Below are positions 1 to 6,226 of a DNA stretch of 19,818 nt, piece by piece. The position numbers were made by a program, and so were the translations under genes. The number at the start of each line of letters is the position of its first letter. Within the stretch, counting starts at the first letter, position 1. This DNA comes from an uncultured Erysipelotrichaceae bacterium (GTDB taxonomy: Bacteria > Bacillota_I > Bacilli_A > RF39 > UBA660), in NCBI GenBank assembly GCA_902768065.1, contig CACXJP010000030.1, positions 1 through 19,818 on the forward strand, in the 5' to 3' direction. The notes beneath the pieces are model-generated. The model did not search any database and had not been told where the DNA came from. It worked only from the letters and a program-made list of their open reading frames with translations.

Positions 1-1230
1 TATAAAGTTGGTGGTTATGTTAGATTATCACGAGATGATGATTATAGTGAATCAGATAGTATTCAAAGACAAATGGATTTAATTAGAATAATTGCTAATA
101 TTGAATTAGATTGCGAATTAAAAGAGTTCTATGTTGACAATGGTTATAGTGGTACATCCCTAGATAGACCAGGATTTAATAGATTATTAGATGACATAAC
201 ACAAGGTAAAATTAATATGATAATGGTTAAAGATTTATCTAGACTTGGTCGTAATCATATAGAGGTTAATAAATATATTGAAGATATTTTTCCATCACTT
301 AATGTAAGAGTATTTTCTATTAATGATAATTAAGATAGTTTAAAAACCAAAAATATTATGGAAAGAATTGATGTACCAATTACAAATCTAATGAATGATT
401 ACATTGCATATGAAACTTCAAAGAAAGTAAAAAATTCTTTTGATATTAATAAGAAAAAAGGATTACATGTAGGTTCATCAGTGCCATATGGTTATAGAAA
501 AGATCCTAAGGATTATCATTATTTTATAATTGATGAAGTAGCAGCTGACAATATAAGAAATATATTTAAAATGTATTTGTCTGGTAAATCAAAAATAGAA
601 ATAGCAGAGTATTTAAATGAAAATAATATTCCGAATCCAGCAACTTATAAATTTGAAAATAATATAGGTAAATCTAAACAAAGTAGTACAAGAGAGTGGA
701 AAGCTAAAACAGTTGATAGAATCTTAAAAAATGAAACTTATATAGGAACTTTAATACAAAATAAATATAGAAATATAAGTTATAGAAATCACAATCAAGT
801 ATTAAATGATGAATCAGAATGGACGATAACTGAAAATCATCATAAAGCAATTATTGATAAAGATACTTTTAATAAAGTCCAACATCTATTAAAAGCACCT
901 AAAAGAAATAAAATTTGTAATGGAGAAGATATTTTATCTGGTTATTTTAAATGTAAGGATTGTGGCGAGTCAATGTATATAAAGAAAGGGAAAAATAAAG
1001 ATTACTATTATTGTAAAAGTTATATAACAAATGATCTTTGCACTAATCATTCTATTGAAAAAAATAAATTATACGATGAAATATTAAAACAAATGAATTT
1101 AAAAAGAGTAGAAAACAAAGAAATAAAAGCGTTAACAAGAAATAGAATTGTAAAATATATTGAAAATATTTTTATTCATGAAGATAAAAGTGTTGAGGTT
1201 AATTTTAAGGAAGATATAAATTCTATTTAA
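1..1230 (+). pseudogene. Large serine recombinase, broken by an in-frame stop and a C-terminal deletion; 5' end outside window
   Basis: The reading frame is open from base 1 and begins inside the resolvase domain, with the motif YVRLS (catalytic Ser codon at 28-30), followed by VKDLSRLGRN. At 331-333 a TAA interrupts the frame just after INDN, the point where the intact recombinase at 14530 reads VNDNVDS. The same frame then continues through the recombinase domain and a zinc ribbon (CKDC ... C ... C) to 1230. After the ribbon only about 40 residues remain: the coiled-coil insert of roughly 100 residues present in the intact paralogue is missing, while the terminal YIENIFIHEDKSVEVNF block is kept. 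Family members catalyse site-specific integration and excision. Two independent lesions make this copy probably dead. It lies directly upstream of an rbgA leader copy, as the intact recombinase does, so it marks the right end of an older element. Confidence 0.88.
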
Positions 1231-1236
1231 TAATTA

Positions 1237-1245
1237 TGATATAAT
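1237..1245 (+). promoter_or_regulatory. Extended -10 promoter of rbgA leader copy R1
   Basis: TGATATAAT matches the extended -10 form TGnTATAAT. No good -35 is visible. It sits 28 bases before the R1 start codon and matches the element found upstream of the real rbgA at 16102-16110, so it is read as a duplicated rbgA promoter. Confidence 0.55.
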
Positions 1246-1272
1246 ATTATAGAAAAAAGGAAGTGATTTCTA

Positions 1273-1350
1273 ATGAATAATCAAGATAATGAAAAGGTGT
1301 TTCAAAAGAGCCAAATCAATTGGGAAGTGGGGACTAAAGGAAAACTCTGA
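1273..1350 (+). repeat. rbgA 5'-end copy R1 (25-codon run-off reading frame)
   Basis: An RBS (AAGGAAGTG) precedes ATG at 1273. The peptide starts MNNQDNEK, reaches QINW, and then diverges to EVGTKGKL and a TGA stop at 1348-1350. The Asn-rich start ending in I-N-W matches the N-terminus of the genuine RbgA at 16156, which continues FPGHMAK. The shared DNA ends in AATTGG, with the putative crossover TG at 1321-1322. It is a junction scar: rbgA leader to the left, start of unit A to the right (GGAAGTGGGGACTAAAGG). The copy is probably not functional as a protein, but its promoter could read into dinD. Confidence 0.7.
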
Positions 1351-1488
1351 TTAAACCCTTATAAATAAAGAAAAAAATAGAAAAACTATTTTACAAAATA
1401 ATAATATTTTTAATACGAAAAATATAAAAACAGAGGAAATGGAGACGTAAAGAAAAATTTAACGTTAATAATAGAAAAGGAGGTAATA

Positions 1489-2349
1489 ATGAAGAAAATA
1501 GATAACAAAGATAATTATACTAATAGTATTTTTGAGAGTATAAAAAATATTGATGAATACGGAAAGGAGTATTGGTATGCTCGTGAATTGCAAAAAGTAT
1601 TAGAATATAAAGATTGGAGAAATTTTCAAAAAGTAATAGATAAAGCTGTAATATCTGCAAAAAATAGTATTTCTGATAAAGAAGATTGGATTGTTGAAGT
1701 CAACAAGCCAATAAAAACCGGAAAAGGAAAAGAAGAAATTATTAAAGATTATAAACTATCAAGATACATATGCTACTTAATAGTACAAAATGCTGATCCA
1801 AGCAAAGAAGTTGTTGCTTTAGGACAAACCTATTTTGCAATTCAGACAAGGAAACAAGAAATAACTGAACAAGAATATGATATGTTATCAGATGATGAAA
1901 AAAGATTTTATCAAAGAAAATTAACTAAACAGGGTAATTATACTCTTCAAAAAGTTGCATCATCTGCTGGTGTTAAAAATATGGCTGAGTTTCATAATGC
2001 AGGATATAAAGGCTTATATAATGGAGAAACAGCTGATGATATTTTTAAAAGAAAAAAATTACGCTATAGAGAAGATATTTTAGATAATATGAATGAAGAT
2101 GAATTAGTTGCTAATTTATTCAGGATAAATCAAACTAAACAAAGATTAATTAAAGATAATGTACAAGGTGATAAAGAAGCAAAAAATGTACATTATGAAG
2201 TTGGAAGAAAAGTAAGAAAAGCAATTGCAGATATTGGTGGAACAATGCCAGAAGATATGCCAACACCTAAGAAAAGTTTAAAAGAACTTGAAAGAGAAAA
2301 GAAACAACTAGAAAATAAAGAACAAAAGAAACTTGAAGGAATAAAGTAA
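1489..2349 (+). CDS. dinD: DinD-like DNA-damage-inducible / antirepressor-type protein
   Basis: The 286-aa product resembles E. coli DinD (about 274 aa) along its whole length. Matching blocks are the BRO-N-like start with WYARELQKVLEYKDWRNF, then LSRYICYLIVQNADPSKEVV, then GQTYFAIQTRKQE, AGYKGLYNG, ELVANLFRINQTKQRL, and GRKVRKAI..IGGTMPEDMPTP near the C-terminus. DinD is an SOS-induced protein described in E. coli as an inhibitor of RecA-mediated strand exchange; related domains occur in phage antirepressors. The start at 1489 has a strong RBS (AAGGAGGT, 7-8 bases upstream). It is the first gene of unit A, 139 bases after leader copy R1. No LexA-type operator was recognised upstream. The Lys/Glu-rich C-terminal 25 residues are low complexity. 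The family assignment is firm; the biological role here is inferred. Confidence 0.85.
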   Translation: MKKIDNKDNYTNSIFESIKNIDEYGKEYWYARELQKVLEYKDWRNFQKVIDKAVISAKNSISDKEDWIVEVNKPIKTGKGKEEIIKDYKLSRYICYLIVQNADPSKEVVALGQTYFAIQTRKQEITEQEYDMLSDDEKRFYQRKLTKQGNYTLQKVASSAGVKNMAEFHNAGYKGLYNGETADDIFKRKKLRYREDILDNMNEDELVANLFRINQTKQRLIKDNVQGDKEAKNVHYEVGRKVRKAIADIGGTMPEDMPTPKKSLKELEREKKQLENKEQKKLEGIK

Positions 2350-2396
2350 ATGAGGGAAATTTAATTATAGTGTTTAAACAAAGGTGGCTTAAGTAT

Positions 2397-2672
2397 ATGA
2401 AAAAATATGATGTGAAAAAATTAAGAGAAAAATTAGAAAGATGTAAAAATGTTTCTTTTGACGACATTACTTTAGATGATGTAGATGATATATCTACTGT
2501 TAAGATAAGTAAAAAACAAAATGAGTATGAGAAAATTTTAGATTTTATTGAAAATACAAAAAATCCATATATTTTTAAATGTAATGGTAAATTTGTGAAA
2601 ATTGAATTTTCTAAATGCAATTTAACAGCTTCTGAATGCTTAAGTAATGCAGTAAGTAGTGTTTATAAATGA
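2397..2672 (+). CDS. Small hypothetical protein (91 aa), unit A
   Basis: A 91-residue soluble protein begins MKKYDVKKLREKLERCK, followed by an acidic segment (DDITLDDVDDIST) and then a compact second half containing ILDFIENTKNPYIFK and KFVKIEFS. There is no signal peptide or membrane segment. The pattern of 'D-x-x-x-V-x-I ... NPY-x-x-x-x-G-x-x-V-K-I-x-F' recalls small proteins of clostridial integrative elements grouped as DUF6870, but this is from memory and not verified. A GTG at 2370 would add nine residues; the ATG at 2397 is preferred because AAAGGTGG lies 9 bases upstream of it. The gene lies between dinD and an S51 peptidase, with gaps of 47 and 15 bases, and is probably cotranscribed with both. 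Confidence 0.65.
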   Translation: MKKYDVKKLREKLERCKNVSFDDITLDDVDDISTVKISKKQNEYEKILDFIENTKNPYIFKCNGKFVKIEFSKCNLTASECLSNAVSSVYK

Positions 2673-2687
2673 TTTGAGGAGGTAACA

Positions 2688-3320
2688 ATGATACTTTATT
2701 TATCATCTCAAAAATTTGGAGATAAATATGATTATTTAAAAAGATGGATAAGCAATCATAATAATAAGATTTTACTAATATTTAATGCTTTGGATGCTAA
2801 AGGCCAAGATAAAATTAATAATAATGTTAAAGAAGATATAAATTTGTTAAGGCAAATAGGTTTTGAGGTAACTGTTATTGATTTAAAAGAATATTTTGGT
2901 AAACATGATGAATTAAACAAAATTTGTCAAAATTATAATGCATTCTGTGTAATGGGTGGGAACGTATTTGTTTTAAGGCAAGCAATAAAATATAGCGGAT
3001 TTGACACTTTTTTGAAGAAAATAAGTAATAATGATAATTATTTATATATTGGCTATAGTGCTGGTAGTTGTGTATTATCAAAAAGATTAGATATATTTGA
3101 GTCTGTTGATGAACCAATTGATTTTTATAATAAAGGTAAAATAATATATGAAGGTATAGGATTTATTGATTATACGTTTATTCCACATTATAAATCTAAT
3201 TATCATAAGGCATATTTAATAGATGAAATTGTCAATATTTGTGAAAAAGATAATATTGAATATAAAGCGTTTAGAGATGGAGAAGTTATTATAGAAAATG
3301 TAAACGGAGGTGATAGTTAA
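2688..3320 (+). CDS. Peptidase E-like protein, S51 / type 1 glutamine amidotransferase-like fold (copy 1)
   Basis: The 210-aa product has the S51 landmarks: VMGGNVFVLRQ (about residues 88-98), the nucleophile elbow GYSAGS with Ser124, and a conserved-looking His167 in FIPHYKSN, then FRDGEVIIE near the end. Members such as Salmonella PepE cleave N-terminal Asp dipeptides; many paralogues have unknown substrates. There is no signal peptide, so it is cytoplasmic. The start has the RBS GAGGAGGTAAC. It is the last gene of unit A. Its final codons (GGAGGTGATAGT, reading G-G-D-S) are at the same time the ribosome binding site of rbgA leader copy R2, and its stop TAA overlaps the next ATG by one base. 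The C-terminus therefore looks tailored to, or remade by, the junction. A second, divergent S51 gene lies at 4526. Confidence 0.82.
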   Translation: MILYLSSQKFGDKYDYLKRWISNHNNKILLIFNALDAKGQDKINNNVKEDINLLRQIGFEVTVIDLKEYFGKHDELNKICQNYNAFCVMGGNVFVLRQAIKYSGFDTFLKKISNNDNYLYIGYSAGSCVLSKRLDIFESVDEPIDFYNKGKIIYEGIGFIDYTFIPHYKSNYHKAYLIDEIVNICEKDNIEYKAFRDGEVIIENVNGGDS

Positions 3321-3370
3321 TGGAACAAAATTCGACAAAATCCAACATAAATTGGTTGATGTTGATTTAG
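3320..3370 (+). repeat. rbgA 5'-end copy R2 (16-codon run-off reading frame)
   Basis: The RBS GGAGGTGAT inside the preceding gene leads to ATG at 3320. The peptide MEQNSTKSNINW corresponds to the Asn-rich RbgA start, then diverges to LMLI and stops at 3368-3370. The putative crossover TG is at 3353-3354 within AAATTGGTT. The sequence to the right (GTTGATGTTGATTTAGTCTAGCC) is similar in content and spacing to that right of copy R3. No clear -10 was seen for this copy. Confidence 0.68.
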
Positions 3371-3414
3371 TCTAGCCATTCATGAAACTCCTATAAAATA
3401 AGAGGAAACAAATA

Positions 3415-3450
3415 TTTAGTAATTACATAATTTGATAAATAATTACTAAA
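3415..3450. repeat. 11-bp perfect inverted repeat upstream of the dehydrogenase
   Basis: TTTAGTAATTA at 3415-3425 is the reverse complement of TAATTACTAAA at 3440-3450, with a 14-base loop. It lies in the 181-base gap between copy R2 and the dehydrogenase. No T-tract follows, so an operator or a cruciform is more likely than a terminator. Chance is possible in DNA this AT-rich. Confidence 0.4.
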
Positions 3451-3551
3451 AAATATTAAAAATATTAAAAATATATAAAAATTAGCCAAAAATAACATAG
3501 TATTTGATACTTGATATTGACGGTTAACCTAATATAAAAGAGGTGAAGTAT

Positions 3552-4435
3552 ATGAAAGTATATGTAGTAGGTGAAGAACAACTATTTAGTAGTTCTCAAA
3601 AAGAAAATATTGGAAAGTATGGAGAAATTGTCTTTTTAGATTCTAATAATTATATAGAAAATATAATTAATGATTCTAGTGAAAAAGTAATTGTTTATGA
3701 TCCTGATTTTGGAGGATGGGATTTTCCAAAAAGAATATTAGAACATTCTCAAAATTTAAAAGCAATATTCTTAGGTACTACTGATAAAAGTTATATTGAT
3801 TTAGATTACTGTAATGAAAGTAGTATAGAAGTATTTAATATACCTAGGTATGCTGCTGATAGTGTAGCTGAATATTTAGTTATGTATATGTTTAACTGTG
3901 CTAAGAAAATACCTCTTCAAATAATAAACAAGAATTCACTCCTATGTATGAACAAATTCAGTTAAAAGATAAAAAAGTGGGTATAGTTGGATTTGGTAAT
4001 ATAGGTAGTAGAATTGCAAATATTTGTAATGGCATTGGAATGAATGTATGCTACTGGGATAGAAAAGAAAAAGGATGTAATTATACGTATATATCATTAG
4101 AAGAATTATTTTCTACGTGTGATGTAATATATTTATGTTTATCAATTAATGATGAAACTAAGAATTTAATAACTGATGAATTGTTAAATAAACTTAAAAC
4201 TAATTGTATCTTTATTAGTTGTACAGGTAATAGTTTATTTAATTATGGTTTAATTGAAGAAAAAATTAAAAATAATGAATTGTTTGGATATGCACTGGAA
4301 GAACCAAACAAAGAATTAAGTAGTTATGATGGTAATGTAATGGTTACTAGTGAATATGCTTGGTTTACAAAAGAAGCTAATGAGGCTAGAATGAATTTGT
4401 GGACTGAAATAATTGTAGATAATTTAAGTAAATAA
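3552..4435 (+). pseudogene. D-2-hydroxyacid dehydrogenase family gene with one frameshift
   Basis: Two consecutive frames make up one protein of about 293 residues. The first (from ATG 3552, RBS GAGGTGA 6 bases upstream) gives the N-terminal catalytic-domain half, including LKAIFLGTTDKSYIDLDY and NIPRYAADSVAEYLVMYMF. The second, one frame over, reads QEFTPMYEQIQLKDKKVGIVGFGNIGSRIA, the Rossmann NAD-binding motif, then CDVIYLCLSINDETKNLI and the C-terminal return to the first domain. The switch must fall near 3915-3930, around CAAATAATAAACAAG. One lost or gained base explains it. Such enzymes reduce 2-keto acids with NAD(P)H. Here the sequence is shorter than usual family members (about 310-330 aa) and probably inactive, unless the shift is a sequencing error. 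It is the only gene of unit B. Confidence 0.82.
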
Positions 4436-4450
4436 AAGTAGTTGATCCAA

Positions 4451-4495
4451 ATGAATGAAAATAAAACTAATCTAAATTGGTTGATAACATTTTAG
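4451..4495 (+). repeat. rbgA 5'-end copy R3 (14-codon run-off reading frame), 42/44 match to R4
   Basis: The peptide MNENKTNLNW then LITF and stop at 4493-4495 again follows the RbgA N-terminal pattern. Bases 4440-4483 match 5104-5147 at 42 of 44 positions, so R3 and R4 form a direct repeat flanking unit C. The putative crossover TG is at 4478-4479. The RBS (GTAGTTGAT) is weaker than in R4 (GGAGTTGAT), consistent with decay. Confidence 0.72.
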
Positions 4496-4525
4496 TCAAG
4501 ACCAATAAAAAAAGAGGTGAAATAA

Positions 4526-5095
4526 GTGAATAATATTGTATTAACATCATGTGGTTTTAGAAATGAAGAATTTAAAAACAAATTCTATAAAATTATATCT
4601 AAAGACGAATTGAAAAATAAAAAAGTTTTATACATTACAACTGCAGTTGATGGAGAAAAGGATGATAACAAAGATTGGGTTGCTAAAGAGTATAAAACCA
4701 TTTTGGATTTAGGAATAGATGAATCTAATATTGTTGAATATAAAATAGGCAATGATATTAATATAGATGATTTTGATATTATTTATATGATGGGTGGAAA
4801 CACTATTTATCTTCTTGATATGGTTAAAAAATATAATTTTGGTGAAGTTATAAAAGATTTTATAAATAGGGGTAAAAAATATATAGGTTCAAGTTCAGGC
4901 AGTCAAATACTTGGAACTACGATTGATTTGAATGCAATATATGAAGATAATTTTGTTAACATGAAAGATTTTACTGCACTTGGTGTTGTAGATGGAGAAG
5001 TAGTTCCACATGCAAACAAAAAGGAAGAATTAATAAATAATTCAAACAGAGAAGACTTGATTCTTCTTTATGATGGTGATGGTATAATAATATAG
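4526..5095 (+). CDS. Peptidase E-like protein, S51 fold (copy 2), sole gene of unit C
   Basis: The 189-aa cytoplasmic protein begins MNNIVLTSCGF and shows MMGGNTIYLLDMVKK (around residues 89-103), the nucleophile region GSSSGS (Ser123 is the position matching the usual S-A-G serine) and VVPHAN with a His about 40 residues later, ending YDGDGIII. This is the S51 plan, with the motif variant S-S-G for S-A-G. The start is GTG at 4526, supported by GAGGTGA five bases upstream; no ATG competes. The gene begins 47 bases after the unit's left core. Its last codons (GGT ATA ATA ATA TAG) contain TGGTATAAT, an extended -10, so the coding end doubles as the promoter of rbgA copy R4. Copy 1 at 2688 is only distantly similar, so this is not a recent duplication. 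Confidence 0.83.
   Translation: MNNIVLTSCGFRNEEFKNKFYKIISKDELKNKKVLYITTAVDGEKDDNKDWVAKEYKTILDLGIDESNIVEYKIGNDINIDDFDIIYMMGGNTIYLLDMVKKYNFGEVIKDFINRGKKYIGSSSGSQILGTTIDLNAIYEDNFVNMKDFTALGVVDGEVVPHANKKEELINNSNREDLILLYDGDGIII
5080..5088 (+). promoter_or_regulatory. Extended -10 promoter of rbgA leader copy R4, inside the peptidase 3' end
   Basis: TGGTATAAT fits TGnTATAAT, followed by AATATAGAAAAAAGGAGTTG. The stretch from the -10 to the RBS resembles that at copy R1 (TATAATATTATAGAAAAAAGGAAGTG). It lies 27 bases before the ATG at 5115 and could transcribe into element D. Confidence 0.55.
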
Positions 5096-5114
5096 AAAAA
5101 AGGAGTTGATCCAA

Positions 5115-5150
5115 ATGAATGAAAATAAAACTAATATAAACTGGTTGTAA
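5115..5150 (+). repeat. rbgA 5'-end copy R4 (11-codon run-off frame), left boundary of element D
   Basis: ATG at 5115 with RBS AAAAAAGGAG encodes MNENKTNINW, then Leu and TAA at 5148-5150. This is the most likely displaced native rbgA start, since it is the copy directly left of element D. The core is AAACTGGTT with TG at 5142-5143. Confidence 0.72.
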
Positions 5151-5168
5151 TTGTTTTTGGGGACCCCC
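5117..5168. other. Putative attL of element D (rbgA leader arm + P' arm)
   Basis: The left arm is rbgA leader sequence. The right arm after TG (5142-5143) is GTTGTAATTGTTTTTGGGGACCCCC. GGACCCCC ends the arm and its A (5163) is 20 bases from the TG. The arm is the near mirror image of the P arm next to rbgA at 16181-16206, with 18 of 25 symmetric positions. This spacing is typical of large serine recombinase sites, where zinc-ribbon contacts lie far from the crossover. Confidence 0.68.
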
Positions 5169-5215
5169 TCATACAATTTCTTTATTTTCCAACGAATTTT
5201 TGATATTTAGATATT

Positions 5216-5254
5216 ACACTTTTTTGCAAAAAAAACATTAAAAAGTGTTTTTTT
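5216..5254 (+). terminator. Stem-loop with T tract, left end of element D
   Basis: ACACTTTTT (5216-5224) pairs with AAAAAGTGT (5240-5248), followed by a T run to 5254. The stem is AT-rich and the loop is 15 bases, so termination may be weak. It would stop transcripts entering from the R4 promoter. Confidence 0.5.
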
Positions 5255-5312
5255 ATGGTTTTTTAATAAAATAATATGCATTTTTTGGGTAGAAATCGAG
5301 AAGTGAGATTGC

Positions 5313-5326
5313 ATTGTGGACCCCCC
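5313..5326 (-). repeat. Inverted copy of the P-arm sequence near parA
   Basis: ATTGTGGACCCCCC is the exact reverse complement of 16181-16194 (GGGGGGTCCACAAT), the P arm beside rbgA. With a one-base gap the similarity extends (CAAT-x-TCA). No crossover TGG core and no second arm are present, so it is a half-site. Confidence 0.65.
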
Positions 5327-5334
5327 CTGTAATT

Positions 5335-5371
5335 AGAACTATATTTAGTGATGAGTATAGTTCTTTTTTTT
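5335..5371 (+). terminator. Perfect 9-bp stem with T8 just before parA
   Basis: AGAACTATA (5335-5343) pairs with TATAGTTCT (5356-5364), followed by Ts to 5371. It is a canonical intrinsic terminator only 13 bases before the parA RBS. No promoter fits between it and parA, so parA transcripts must pass through it; attenuation or antitermination is possible. Confidence 0.65.
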
Positions 5372-5398
5372 ATGCAAAAAAACGAAAGGAGAAAGAAA

Positions 5399-6226
5399 AT
5401 GAATAAATGTGAAGTAATAGCAATAGCTAACCAAAAAGGTGGTGTAGGTAAAACTACTACTGCTTTTTCTTTGGGAGTCGCATTAACAAAATTAAATAAG
5501 AAAGTGTTATTAGTTGATGCAGATCCTCAAGGAGATTTAACTACTTATGCTGGATGGCATAATACAGATGATATTCCAATAACACTTGCAACTTTAATGG
5601 AAAGATCTGTTAGAGATTTAGATATAAATTCTAAAGAAGCAGTTTTAAAACAAAAAGAAGGTGTTGATGTAATACCTTCTAATCTAGAATTATCGAGTAT
5701 GGAAGTTGAACTTGTTAATGCAATGAGTAGAGAATATACGATTAAAAATTCAATAGAATCACTTAAAAAAGATTATGACTACATTATTATTGATTGTATG
5801 CCTAGTTTGGGAATGATAACAATAAATGCTTTAGTTGCTTCTGATAAAGTTATTATTCCTGTTGAATCACAGTTTTTAGCAACAAAAGGTATGAGACAGT
5901 TAATAAATACTGTTGGTAAAGTTAGAAGAAATATAAACCCTAATTTACAAATAGGAGGATTACTTTTAACAATGGTAGAACAAAGAACAAATTTATCAAG
6001 ACAAATTAGACAAGAATTAATGGAATCATATGGAACAATATTTAAGATGTATGATACTCAAATTCCTAGAGCAATTAAAGTTGCTGAATCAACTAGTTAT
6101 GGAAAATCAATATTTACTTATGATAAGAATTCTAAAGTTGCTGCTGCTTATCAAGATTTTGCAAAGGAGGTAGTTAGAGATGGAGAAAAAGAGCATACTA
6201 GATCCAATGCCATTTACAGTAGATGA
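5399..6226 (+). CDS. parA: ParA-type partition ATPase
   Basis: The 275-aa protein has the deviant Walker A motif KGGVGKTT (residues 13-20, with signature Lys13), the A' region VDADPQGDLT (about 41-50) and the Walker B region DYIIIDCMPSLG. This is the ParA/Soj/MinD family, whose ATP-driven, DNA-bound dimers move or segregate ParB-bound DNA. The start is set at ATG 5399 because AAAGGAG lies 7 bases upstream; an ATG at 5348 would lie inside the terminator hairpin and adds residues unlike the family. It is the first gene of the parA-parB-rep operon and overlaps parB by 47 bases, implying translational coupling. In an element without transfer genes, its job would be maintenance of the excised circle. 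Confidence 0.93.
   Translation: MNKCEVIAIANQKGGVGKTTTAFSLGVALTKLNKKVLLVDADPQGDLTTYAGWHNTDDIPITLATLMERSVRDLDINSKEAVLKQKEGVDVIPSNLELSSMEVELVNAMSREYTIKNSIESLKKDYDYIIIDCMPSLGMITINALVASDKVIIPVESQFLATKGMRQLINTVGKVRRNINPNLQIGGLLLTMVEQRTNLSRQIRQELMESYGTIFKMYDTQIPRAIKVAESTSYGKSIFTYDKNSKVAAAYQDFAKEVVRDGEKEHTRSNAIYSR

Larger units (their letters stand above)
1321..5143. mobile_element. Three short tandem units (A, B, C) stacked at the rbgA attachment site
   Basis: The TG cores of successive rbgA leader copies lie at 1321, 3353, 4478 and 5142, giving units of 2032, 1125 and 664 bases. Unit A holds dinD, a small gene and an S51 peptidase. Unit B holds a broken dehydrogenase. Unit C holds one S51 peptidase. 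All genes point the same way as rbgA. None of these units carries a recombinase, so they would depend on one supplied in trans, or they have lost their own. Units B and C begin with similar left arms: GGTTGAT at the core and TTTAGTC exactly 12-18 bases after the core TG in both. This suggests a common recombinase. The alternative is stepwise deletion of larger elements. Confidence 0.55.

Noticed and set aside
73..333. Separate small resolvase gene starting at an internal ATG
   Set aside because: The frame is open upstream to base 1 and includes the catalytic YVRLS; it is the front part of a broken large recombinase.
2267..2620. 117-codon minus-strand open frame
   Set aside because: Overlaps dinD and the 91-aa gene, and is a Phe/Leu/Ser-rich shadow of Lys/Glu codons.
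2875..3117. 80-codon minus-strand open frame
   Set aside because: Antisense to the S51 peptidase gene, with no RBS or promoter.
3511..3539. TTGATA-17-TATAAA promoter before the dehydrogenase
   Set aside because: The spacing is ideal, but transcription would begin inside or after the RBS at 3540-3545, leaving no ribosome site. Probably chance.
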